A DNA stretch of 7,241 nucleotides from Oscillospiraceae bacterium (GTDB lineage: Bacteria > Bacillota > Clostridia > Oscillospirales > Oscillospiraceae): assembly GCA_016296045.1 (NCBI GenBank), contig JAEDKB010000081.1, positions 1 through 7,241 of the forward strand, read 5' to 3'. This document shows, one piece after another, positions 1 through 5,469 of this stretch (position 1 is the stretch's first letter; the number at the start of each line of letters is the position of its first letter). Made by a program: the position numbers and the translations under genes. The notes beneath the pieces were generated by a model. That model was not told the DNA's origin and did not search any database. It saw nothing but the letters and a program-made list of their open reading frames with translations.

Positions 1-42
1 GCAAAAAACGCTTTTTGCACAGACTTTCTCATTATTATCTGT

Positions 43-71
43 ATTATAACACAGGATACCGAGCAAAACAA
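43..71 (-). promoter_or_regulatory. candidate sigma-A promoter reading out of the window
   Basis: On the minus strand TTGTTT (71-66) is followed by a 17-base spacer and a perfect TATAAT (48-43). The -35 box lies inside the T-tract of the hprK terminator, so a new transcript would start just after hprK transcription ends. The gene it would serve lies to the left of the window. An ATG at 32-30 opens a ten-codon frame to the edge, but it has no ribosome binding site, so I do not call a gene there. The hexamers and spacing are seen; promoter function is inferred. Confidence 0.5.
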
Positions 72-104
72 GAAAAAAAGAGGTCTGCATATTACAGACC
101 TCTT
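65..104 (-). terminator. intrinsic terminator of hprK
   Basis: A perfect 10-bp stem (78-87 pairing with 95-104) with a 7-base loop is followed on the minus strand by a run of seven T and then further T-rich sequence (77 down to 65). It begins seven bases after the hprK stop codon. This is a textbook Rho-independent terminator and shows that hprK ends its transcript here. Confidence 0.92.
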
Positions 105-110
105 GCAATA

Positions 111-1055
111 TCAGAAGCTTTTTCCGGTTTGTTCTTCATAATGGCGGTTGATCTGCTCAGTGAATTCCTGCGCGGCGTTGTAGCCCATCTTCTTTTGGCG
201 ATTGTTCATCGCCGCAACCTCCAAAATCACCGCGAGATTTCTGCCCGGCTTGACCGGAATGGTAATCGCGGGTACCTTCACGCCCATCAGATCCATATAC
301 TGATCCTCCAGACCAAGGCGGTCATAGATCTGCTCGCTGGACCATGGCACAATATTGATCACGAGGTCAATCGTCGTTTCCTTTTTGATGGCAGCCATAC
401 CAAACAGCTTTGCAACATTGATTACCCCGATACCCCGAATTTCGATATAATTTCGAATCAGTTTCGGAGAGGAGCCCATCAGTGTATTATTGGAGATTTT
501 ATGAATCTCTACCGCATCGTCAGCGATCAGCCGATGTCCGCGTTTGAGCAGCTCTGCCGCCGCTTCACTCTTGCCGATACCGCTTTCTCCCATCAGAAGC
601 AGGCCCTCACCGTAGACCTCCACAAGTACGCCGTGACGGGAAATACGCGGAGCAAGTGCATTTTTCAGATAGGTAATCAGAGAGGATACCACATAGCTTG
701 TCGATTCCATACAGCGCAGAATCGTAATATCGTGCTTTTGCGCCATTTCAATGCATTCCGATACCGGCTCAATGTTTCTGGCAAAGATCATTGCCGGAAT
801 CTTATACGAAAACAGCTTGTCGAAAATTTGCACCTTCCGTTCATGCGTCAGCGTCTGTAAATAGTCCGCTTCCACATGACCGATGACCTGAAGACGAAGC
901 CGTTCAAAATGACTGAAAAATCCGCTCAGCGGAAGTCCGGGACGTGATACTTCCTCGACCATCAACTGTACCTTATCATAATCTGTTGAAGCATAGGCTA
1001 CGGTAAGGTTAAACTCCTCCACAACCTTTTTCAGCAAAACACCGTTTGCATTCAT
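111..1055 (-). CDS. hprK: HPr kinase/phosphorylase
   Basis: This is a 314-residue bifunctional enzyme, the usual family length. In Firmicutes it phosphorylates HPr on Ser46 using ATP or pyrophosphate, and also removes that phosphate, linking glycolytic flux to PTS sugar uptake and CcpA carbon catabolite repression in the cytoplasm. Visible motifs are the conserved His141-Gly before the P-loop, Walker A GESGIGKS (156-163), the Asp pair at 179-180, the HprK signature EIRGIGVINV (205-214) and the C-terminal PGRN (270-273) with EVAAMNNRQKKMG (279-291). The N-terminal ~130 residues match the HPrK N-domain. I chose ATG at 1055 because AGGAGGAG sits 8 bases upstream; the in-frame TTG at 1061 would be only 2 bases from it. 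The gene stands alone: divergent from rpmB, with its own terminator. The family is certain; a hprK-specific promoter is not clear. Confidence 0.97.
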   Translation of the reverse strand: MNANGVLLKKVVEEFNLTVAYASTDYDKVQLMVEEVSRPGLPLSGFFSHFERLRLQVIGHVEADYLQTLTHERKVQIFDKLFSYKIPAMIFARNIEPVSECIEMAQKHDITILRCMESTSYVVSSLITYLKNALAPRISRHGVLVEVYGEGLLLMGESGIGKSEAAAELLKRGHRLIADDAVEIHKISNNTLMGSSPKLIRNYIEIRGIGVINVAKLFGMAAIKKETTIDLVINIVPWSSEQIYDRLGLEDQYMDLMGVKVPAITIPVKPGRNLAVILEVAAMNNRQKKMGYNAAQEFTEQINRHYEEQTGKSF

Positions 1056-1063
1056 CGGCAAAT

Positions 1064-1071
1064 CTCCTCCT
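1064..1071 (-). promoter_or_regulatory. ribosome binding site fixing the hprK start
   Basis: AGGAGGAG on the minus strand lies 8 bases before ATG 1055 but only 2 bases before the upstream in-frame TTG 1061. The spacing therefore argues for the ATG and shortens the longest open frame by two codons. Confidence 0.8.
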
Positions 1072-1165
1072 GTCGGATGATCATTTTTATATCTTATTCT
1101 AAGGTTTTTTCGGCTGAAATAAATATTGACTCAAATCACAGCGCCATGTGCCGGCATTGTTACAC

Positions 1166-1245
1166 TGTCTGAATTTCGCAAGAACAGCTCGTTTTGGCTG
1201 TTTTTGCGACGCGAATAAACCGCTTTGCGGTTTATTCAGTAGACA
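1166..1245. repeat. nested inverted-repeat (three-armed) palindromic element
   Basis: An outer interrupted inverted repeat pairs TGTCT (1166-1170) with AGACA (1241-1245) and GAAT (1171-1174) with ATTC (1234-1237). Inside are two hairpins. The first is 1176-1188 with 1197-1209: 13 pairs, one a G-T wobble in plus sense. The second is 1213-1223 with 1227-1237: 11 perfect pairs and a TTT loop. The last four pairs of the second hairpin compete with the outer stem, so the segment can fold as two hairpins or as a three-way junction. Neither strand has a good T-tract after the structure, so it does not look like a plain terminator. It could be a REP- or MITE-like repeat; only one copy is in this window. 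Confidence 0.6.
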
Positions 1246-1314
1246 TTATTATAGACGATAAAGCACATTTACGCAACATACCAGAAAAAAATATAATTTT
1301 TTGTAATTTTTCTC

Positions 1315-1343
1315 TTGCATTTCTTCCAAAATTCTGCTAATAT
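1315..1343 (+). promoter_or_regulatory. sigma-A promoter of rpmB
   Basis: TTGCAT (1315-1320), a 17-base spacer and TAATAT (1338-1343) are preceded by TGC, which makes an extended -10 (TGN) motif. An A/T-rich block at 1283-1311 sits directly upstream, like an UP element of strongly expressed ribosomal genes. Transcription would begin near 1350, about 57 bases before the rpmB start. Confidence 0.62.
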
Positions 1344-1349
1344 ATGTAG

Positions 1350-1367
1350 CGGCGTCTGAAAGCGCCG
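1350..1367 (+). promoter_or_regulatory. 5'-terminal hairpin of the rpmB leader
   Basis: CGGCG (1350-1354) pairs with CGCCG (1363-1367), extended by a T-G pair (1355-1362). If transcription starts about seven bases after the -10 box, this stem-loop is at the very 5' end of the mRNA. Such terminal hairpins are known to stabilise mRNAs in Gram-positive bacteria; that role here is inferred. Confidence 0.4.
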
Positions 1368-1393
1368 TGTTTATGATGATTTTTTCTATGATT

Positions 1394-1400
1394 GGAGGTG
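1394..1400 (+). promoter_or_regulatory. ribosome binding site fixing the TTG start of rpmB
   Basis: GGAGGTG ends 6 bases before TTG 1407. The longest open frame would begin at TTG 1392, overlapping this site itself, so the downstream TTG is the start. Confidence 0.88.
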
Positions 1401-1406
1401 CAGCAA

Positions 1407-1595
1407 TTGGCAAAGTGCGATATTTGCGGCAAGGGTGTTACGTTCGGCATTAAGGTCTCCCATTCCCATAGACGCGCTAACAGAGCGTGGAAACCCAACG
1501 TGAAGCGCGTGAAAGCAATCGTTGACGGTTCCCCTCGCCATGTCTACGTCTGTACAAGATGCCTCCGTTCCAATAAGGTTGAACGCGCCATCTGA
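1407..1595 (+). CDS. rpmB: 50S ribosomal protein L28
   Basis: This 62-residue protein is L28 (bL28), a component of the large ribosomal subunit. The sequence opens MAKCDICGKG, followed by the conserved SHSHRRANRAWKPNVKRV block (23-40) and a VCTRCLRS stretch near the end. Cys4 and Cys7 with the CxxC at 53-56 form the zinc-binding type of L28. The start is TTG at 1407, chosen because almost all L28 proteins begin MAK or MA at this point and GGAGGTG lies 6 bases upstream. The gene is a single-gene transcription unit, divergent from hprK and convergent with the gtrA-like gene, with its own promoter, a leader of about 57 bases and tandem terminator hairpins. Identity is certain; the non-ATG start is nearly so. 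Confidence 0.97.
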   Translation: MAKCDICGKGVTFGIKVSHSHRRANRAWKPNVKRVKAIVDGSPRHVYVCTRCLRSNKVERAI

Positions 1596-1620
1596 TTTCT
1601 GACATATTTTGACATACAGA

Positions 1621-1648
1621 AAGACAAGCTGCAGTGCTTGTCTTTTTT
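1621..1648 (+). terminator. intrinsic terminator of rpmB
   Basis: A perfect 9-bp stem (1621-1629 with 1636-1644, loop TGCAGT) runs into a T-tract ending at 1648, 25 bases after the rpmB stop. On the opposite strand the stem is followed by TTTCTG, so it might also stop the convergent operon, less strongly. Confidence 0.9.
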
Positions 1649-1654
1649 GTATTT

Positions 1655-1688
1655 TCGGCAAAAGAAGCGCCACGTCTTCTTTTGCCGA
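1655..1688. terminator. second hairpin between rpmB and the gtrA-like gene
   Basis: A perfect 13-bp inverted repeat (1655-1667 with 1676-1688, 8-base loop) is followed on the plus strand by TTTTCGTTTTTT. It probably serves as a back-up terminator for rpmB. It is also the first hairpin met by transcripts of the minus-strand operon, whose last gene stops at 1705. On that strand it lacks a T-tract, and termination may need this hairpin together with the 1621-1644 stem. Confidence 0.7.
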
Positions 1689-1704
1689 TTTTCGTTTTTT
1701 CCGA

Positions 1705-2133
1705 TCATTCTTGTGCTTTGTTTTTCTTCTTTGCAAGCTCGTTGGTATCGATGCTGTCACGGAACACAAAAAATCTGTCGTACAAAAACTCCAGCACAAA
1801 ATTGAGCACCATGTTGATTGCAGTTACCAAATACTCATTCCAGCCGTGGCCGGTCGTCAGCCAGTTTTCCAGAAGCGTCGAGGCCGGCGTAAAAACCAGA
1901 TAGAACGCAGCGACCTTCAGCATTGCAAGCGGCACATTGTTCGCGGATTGGAAAGTATACCGGCGGTTGAGCGTAAAATTCCAAAGCACCGAAAGGATCA
2001 GCGCAATCAGATAGCTGACCCAGTAGTCCAAATGCAGCAGCTCATTGAGCAGCGTAAAGGATCCAATCTGGATAACGCCTGCCGAAACGGAAAACAGTGT
2101 AAATTTTACAGAGCGGATCAGATCTTTGTTCAT
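1705..2133 (-). CDS. GtrA-family membrane protein
   Basis: This 142-residue integral membrane protein has four predicted helices (about 10-33, 38-53, 69-92 and 99-120) and a charged, Lys-rich C-terminal tail. The NFTLNRRYTF motif (52-61) after the second helix is typical of the GtrA family (PF04138). The first helix carries a conserved small-residue pattern, and the last ends in DRFFVF. Some GtrA proteins help move bactoprenyl-linked sugars across the membrane for O-antigen or wall polymer glycosylation; many have no known role. Here it is the last gene of the der-plsY-gpsA operon, starting 15 bases after the gpsA stop, with only a weak AGGA ribosome binding site overlapping that stop, so translation is probably coupled. 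No glycosyltransferase partner is in the window, so the substrate cannot be named. The family call is firm; the function is open. Confidence 0.88.
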   Translation of the reverse strand: MNKDLIRSVKFTLFSVSAGVIQIGSFTLLNELLHLDYWVSYLIALILSVLWNFTLNRRYTFQSANNVPLAMLKVAAFYLVFTPASTLLENWLTTGHGWNEYLVTAINMVLNFVLEFLYDRFFVFRDSIDTNELAKKKNKAQE

Positions 2134-2148
2134 TTCTTTTTCACAATC

Positions 2149-3150
2149 CTATCTTGCCCATTCGGCATAGTCCATTTCGCTTTTTTCCTGACGCAGCATC
2201 AAGCCTGTGATGACCTGAACGGGGTCTCTGTTTTCATACAGCACTTCATAGGCCGCCTGTGTGATGGGCATCTCCACATGGTAGCGCTGTGCAAGCTTCC
2301 ATGCGGCGCTTGCGGCATAGTAGCCTTCCACGACCGCTCCGACCTGCTTCATCGCCTCCTGAATGCCGACACCCTGCCCAATCAGGATTCCGGCCCGACG
2401 GTTGCGCGAATGCATGGAGGTACAGGTCACGATCAAATCACCCACGCCTGCAAGACCGGCAAAGGTTTCACGGTGCGCACCCATTGCCAAACCAAGTCTT
2501 GCAAGCTCGGCAAGACCTCTTGTCATCAGCAGCGCCTTGGTATTATCTCCGTAGCCCATACCGTCACAGACGCCCGCGCACAGTGCAATTACGTTTTTGT
2601 GTGCTGCTCCAAGCTCTACGCCGATCGCATCGGGGCTGGTATAAACACGCAGCATTTTACACATAAAGGCCGCCTGCACCTTTTCGGCAAGCGATTTATC
2701 TGCACAGGCAGCAACCACACCCGTCGGAATGCCGCGGCTGACCTCCTCTGCGTGTGAGGGTCCGGAAAGCGCCACAACCGCTTTTCCGGTCTCCTGCGCG
2801 ATCAGCTCACTCATACGGCAGCCGCTGTCATCCTCAATTCCTTTTGTGACAGATACAATAACTGCTTCCTTTTGCAGGTAAGGTGCAAAGCTTCTTGCCG
2901 TAGAGCGCACCGCGAAGGACGGTGTTGCAAAAACGACCATTTCTTTGTCCTGCGCGGAGGAGGGCTCAAATGTATACTTCAGTGCCTGCGGCAGTTCGAT
3001 CTCCGGCAGAAACGGATTGCGATGCGTCTGCGCAAGGCTCCTGCTTTCTTCCTCACAATACGACCAGAGCGTTACGTCATGACCGTTTTTCAGAAGCAGA
3101 ATTGCCAGCGCAGTTCCCCAACCGCCGCTGCCTGCTACCAGAATTTTCAA
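2149..3150 (-). CDS. gpsA: NAD(P)-dependent glycerol-3-phosphate dehydrogenase
   Basis: This 333-residue cytoplasmic enzyme reduces dihydroxyacetone phosphate to sn-glycerol-3-phosphate, the backbone of phospholipids. The N-terminal Rossmann fold shows GSGGWGTALA (7-16), with VFATPS at 73-78 and SVTKGIE at 100-106. The substrate domain shows SGPSHAEEV (129-137), the catalytic Lys185 in ELGAAHKNV, the GYGDNTKALLMTRG block (199-212) and GLAGVGDLIVTCTS (232-245). The length is normal and the active-site residues are present. The start is TTG at 3150, overlapping the plsY stop by four bases (TTGA), with AGAGGG seven bases upstream. The overlap implies translational coupling with plsY, which consumes the product of this enzyme. 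Identity is firm. Confidence 0.97.
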   Translation of the reverse strand: MKILVAGSGGWGTALAILLLKNGHDVTLWSYCEEESRSLAQTHRNPFLPEIELPQALKYTFEPSSAQDKEMVVFATPSFAVRSTARSFAPYLQKEAVIVSVTKGIEDDSGCRMSELIAQETGKAVVALSGPSHAEEVSRGIPTGVVAACADKSLAEKVQAAFMCKMLRVYTSPDAIGVELGAAHKNVIALCAGVCDGMGYGDNTKALLMTRGLAELARLGLAMGAHRETFAGLAGVGDLIVTCTSMHSRNRRAGILIGQGVGIQEAMKQVGAVVEGYYAASAAWKLAQRYHVEMPITQAAYEVLYENRDPVQVITGLMLRQEKSEMDYAEWAR

Positions 3151-3776
3151 TTTGCTTCCCTCTCATTCTTTTCCTTATGGAAATAGGTCTTTCGCTCCTC
3201 GCCCTTCAGCAGTCGGACAATATTGCTGCGATGCATGAAGATCACAACGCTCGCCATCAGAAGAATCAGAATCCATACGACCGGCTGATCGTTTAGGAAA
3301 ACAACTGTAAGTGCTGCAAACGCGCTTACCGCCAGCATAGATGCCAGCGACACATAGCGCGTAAGGAAGAAAAGCACCAGAAAAAAGGAAAAGGCAATCA
3401 AAAAAATGCGCCAGTCAAGCATCAAAGCAACCGCGGCACTGCATAAAACGCCCTTACCGCCGTGAAAATGGAAGAACATGGGGAAAATATGACCGATCTG
3501 CACAGCAAATCCTGCAATGACCTTTGCGATTGCCGGTTCCTGCGGCAGAATCAGCGTTGCAATCAGGCAAGCTGCGATTGCCTTGCCAAAGTCGATCAAA
3601 ACAACCATCAACGTCCAAATTCCGCCGTAGTTTCTCAGAAAATTGGTCATCCCTGCATTTCCGCTTCCCTTTTCACGGATATCCTCATGCATACGGGCGC
3701 GGGAAATCAGAATCGCTCCGTTCCAACTGCCCAAAAAATAGCCGATGGCTATACAGGCAATGATTCTCAAAGCCAT
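3147..3776 (-). CDS. plsY: acyl-phosphate:glycerol-3-phosphate acyltransferase
   Basis: This 209-residue membrane enzyme transfers an acyl group from acyl-phosphate (made by PlsX) to the sn-1 position of glycerol-3-phosphate, giving lysophosphatidic acid. All three family motifs are visible: GSGNAGMTN (37-45), GHIFPMFFHFHGGKGV (95-110) and HRSNIVRL (182-189). Several hydrophobic helices separate them, for example near 3-24, 52-77, 111-135, 140-162 and 166-181. The C-terminal tail (190-209) is charged and cytoplasmic. It lies between der and gpsA: its ATG is five bases after the der stop, its AAGGAGG site lies within and just after the last der codons, and its stop overlaps the gpsA start. plsX is not in the window. 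Identity is firm. Confidence 0.97.
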   Translation of the reverse strand: MALRIIACIAIGYFLGSWNGAILISRARMHEDIREKGSGNAGMTNFLRNYGGIWTLMVVLIDFGKAIAACLIATLILPQEPAIAKVIAGFAVQIGHIFPMFFHFHGGKGVLCSAAVALMLDWRIFLIAFSFFLVLFFLTRYVSLASMLAVSAFAALTVVFLNDQPVVWILILLMASVVIFMHRSNIVRLLKGEERKTYFHKEKNEREAN

Positions 3777-3781
3777 ACCGT

Positions 3782-5110
3782 TTAATCCTCCTTGTCGCCC
3801 TTCTGGCGAATGGTAATACGGATCGGCGTTCCCTCCAAGCCGAAGGTTGCACGAATCTGGTTTTCAAGATAGCGCTGATAGGAAAAATGGAACAAGCGCG
3901 AATCGTTGCAGAATATGACAAAATGCGGCGGCTTTACACCGACCTGCGTCATATAGTAGATTTTCAGGCGGCGACCCTTATCCGACGGCGGCTGCACGCG
4001 AGCCGTGGCATCCTCCAGTACGTTGTTGAGCATCCCCGTGGTAATACGCATTGCATTCTGGTTGGCAACATAATTGATCAGCTCATACAGCTTTCCGACA
4101 CGCTGGCCGGTCAGCGCGGAGATGAACAGCAGCGGCGCGTAGGGCATATAGCCCAGATCCTGTCGAATCTTTTCCGTCATTTCGTTCATGGTATTGGTCT
4201 CTTTTTCGACCATATCCCATTTATTGACTACGATAATGCAGGCTTTTCCCGCTTCATGCGCCAAACCGGCAATTTTGGTATCCTGCTCCGTAACGCCCTC
4301 GTTGGCGTCGATCAGGATCAGGCAGACATCGGCGCGGTCGATTGCAGCGATTGAGCGCATATTGGAATACTTCTCAATTGCATCATCCACCTTGGACTTT
4401 CGGCGCATTCCGGCAGTGTCAATAAAGCGGTACTTGCCGAATTCATTTTCAAAATAGCTGTCAATGGCATCCCGAGTGGTTCCGGCAACGTTGGAAACGA
4501 TCACACGTTCTTCTCCGAGAATCTTGTTAAGCAGGCTGGACTTGCCGACGTTCGGCTTGCCGACAATGGCAACATTGATGACCTCGCCCTCGTCTTCCTC
4601 CTCGGTTTGCTCCGGGAAGTGCGCAACACACCAGTCCAAAAGGTCACCCGTGCCATGACCGTGAACCGCAGACGTTTCAATCGGATCGCCCAGACCGAGC
4701 GCGTAGAATTCATACACATCCGGATTGATCGTACCGATACTGTCACACTTGTTGACCGCAAGGCAGACCGGCTTTTTACTGCGCAGCAGCATGGACGCAA
4801 CATCCATATCCGCCGCAGTAACGCCGGTTTTTACATCCGTCACCATAACGATCACGTCCGCCGTTTCAATGGCGATCTCAGCCTGTCTGCGCATAAATTT
4901 CAGCATTTCGCTGTCGGTATTCGGCTCAATGCCTCCGGTATCCACAATTTCAAATTCTCTGCCGTTCCAGTCACACGGTCCGTAAATTCGGTCACGGGTA
5001 ACTCCCGGCGTATCCTCAACAATGGCAGTGCGTCTGCCCGTAAGTTTGTTAAACAGCATCGACTTGCCGACGTTCGGACGGCCGACGATCGCTACCAGCG
5101 GCTTTGCCAT
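3782..5110 (-). CDS. der: ribosome assembly GTPase Der (EngA)
   Basis: This 442-residue essential GTPase has two tandem G domains and a C-terminal KH-like domain, and acts in 50S subunit maturation. Domain 1 has GRPNVGKS (10-17), TPGVTRD (34-40), DTGG (57-60) and NKCD (120-123). An acidic linker follows (about 168-177). Domain 2 has GKPNVGKS (184-191), GTTRD (210-214), DTAG (231-234), NKWD (296-299) and SAL (331-333). The KH-like domain covers about 350-437. Both nucleotide sites look intact. I chose ATG at 5110, which gives MAKPLVAIVG and lies 8 bases from AAAGGAGG; the upstream ATG at 5116 would be only 2 bases from it. It is the first gene of the der-plsY-gpsA-gtrA-like operon, with its own promoter and a leader of about 50 bases. 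Confidence 0.98.
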   Translation of the reverse strand: MAKPLVAIVGRPNVGKSMLFNKLTGRRTAIVEDTPGVTRDRIYGPCDWNGREFEIVDTGGIEPNTDSEMLKFMRRQAEIAIETADVIVMVTDVKTGVTAADMDVASMLLRSKKPVCLAVNKCDSIGTINPDVYEFYALGLGDPIETSAVHGHGTGDLLDWCVAHFPEQTEEEDEGEVINVAIVGKPNVGKSSLLNKILGEERVIVSNVAGTTRDAIDSYFENEFGKYRFIDTAGMRRKSKVDDAIEKYSNMRSIAAIDRADVCLILIDANEGVTEQDTKIAGLAHEAGKACIIVVNKWDMVEKETNTMNEMTEKIRQDLGYMPYAPLLFISALTGQRVGKLYELINYVANQNAMRITTGMLNNVLEDATARVQPPSDKGRRLKIYYMTQVGVKPPHFVIFCNDSRLFHFSYQRYLENQIRATFGLEGTPIRITIRQKGDKED

Positions 5111-5118
5111 ACGCATTG

Positions 5119-5126
5119 CCTCCTTT
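5119..5126 (-). promoter_or_regulatory. ribosome binding site fixing the der start
   Basis: AAAGGAGG on the minus strand is 8 bases from ATG 5110 and 2 bases from ATG 5116. The spacing favours the second ATG, removing two residues from the longest open frame. Confidence 0.82.
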
Positions 5127-5165
5127 CATCCGTTTCAAATATGGCTTACTTTCGATATTGTTCCT

Positions 5166-5194
5166 ATTATTACACATTTCGGAAAATAATTCAA
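5166..5194 (-). promoter_or_regulatory. sigma-A promoter of the der-plsY-gpsA operon
   Basis: TTGAAT (5194-5189), a 17-base spacer and AATAAT (5171-5166) are preceded by TGT, giving an extended -10 form. It lies just downstream of the rpmF terminator and about 55 bases before the der start, which is where an operon promoter is expected. Confidence 0.62.
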
Positions 5195-5230
5195 CCGCAA
5201 AAAGAAAAGAGGAAGGGCTCTGCCTTCCTC
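5195..5230 (-). terminator. intrinsic terminator of yceD-rpmF
   Basis: An 8-bp perfect stem (5209-5216 with 5223-5230, 6-base loop) is followed on the minus strand by TTTTCTTTTT. It starts 18 bases after the rpmF stop and separates the ribosomal pair from der. Confidence 0.88.
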
Positions 5231-5248
5231 GTCTCTCTCATTCACGAA

Positions 5249-5437
5249 TTATTTTGCCTCAGCGGCAGGAAGAACCTCGCGGCCATTGTAGGTACCGCAC
5301 TTCTTGCAAGCTCTATGGGGCAGACGCGGTTCGCCGCACTTCGGGCAGGCAACAACGCCGGGCACAGAGAGCTTCCAATGAGAGCTGCGTCTCTTATCCC
5401 GTCTCGCCTTGGAAACCTTACACTTCGGAACAGCCAT
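5249..5437 (-). CDS. rpmF: 50S ribosomal protein L32
   Basis: This 62-residue protein is L32 (bL32) of the large ribosomal subunit. It begins [20 protein letters not shown], the typical basic N-terminus, followed by a Cys4 zinc ribbon (Cys31-x2-Cys34 and Cys44-x2-Cys47). The start is ATG 5437, with GGAGGTG 6 bases upstream; the longer open frame would begin at the GTG inside that site and can be discounted. It follows the DUF177 gene by 32 bases in the widely conserved yceD-rpmF order, and a terminator follows it. The zinc-ligand Cys set is complete, so this is the zinc-containing form of L32. Identity is certain. Confidence 0.97.
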   Translation of the reverse strand: MAVPKCKVSKARRDKRRSSHWKLSVPGVVACPKCGEPRLPHRACKKCGTYNGREVLPAAEAK

Positions 5438-5469
5438 GAATGACACCTCCTATGTCAGAGTGGTAATGA

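Larger units (their letters stand above)
1056..1406. other. divergent intergenic region between hprK and rpmB
   Basis: This 351-base gap contains no supportable gene. From left to right it holds the hprK ribosome binding site, an A/T-rich stretch where the only hprK promoter hint is TATAAA at 1091-1086 without a convincing -35 box, the nested inverted-repeat element (1166-1245), an A/T-rich stretch (1283-1311) resembling an UP element, and the rpmB promoter, 5' hairpin and ribosome binding site. The short minus-strand open frame reaching in from 1386-1799 is a shadow of rpmB and has no coding character. Confidence 0.8.

Noticed and set aside
1..18. Inverted repeat GCAAAAA/TTTTTGC at the left edge
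   Set aside because: It is short, AT-only apart from two end pairs, and cut by the window edge; too weak to call a terminator or operator.
15..860. Long plus-strand open frame of 281 codons opposite hprK
   Set aside because: It lies antisense to a fully convincing hprK, has no ribosome binding site, crosses the hprK terminator and shows no recognisable motif.
1357..1370. TGAAAGCG resembling half of a CcpA cre site near rpmB
   Set aside because: Only the left half matches; the right half lacks the expected bases, and the stretch is better explained by the leader hairpin.
1609..2757. Plus-strand open frame of 382 codons opposite the gtrA-like gene and gpsA
   Set aside because: It begins just before two rpmB terminator hairpins, runs antisense to two real genes and has the Cys/His/Arg-rich make-up of a shadow frame.
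4607..5443. Plus-strand open frame of 278 codons opposite der and rpmF
   Set aside because: It is antisense to der motifs, the der promoter, the rpmF terminator and rpmF itself; no start signal or domain.
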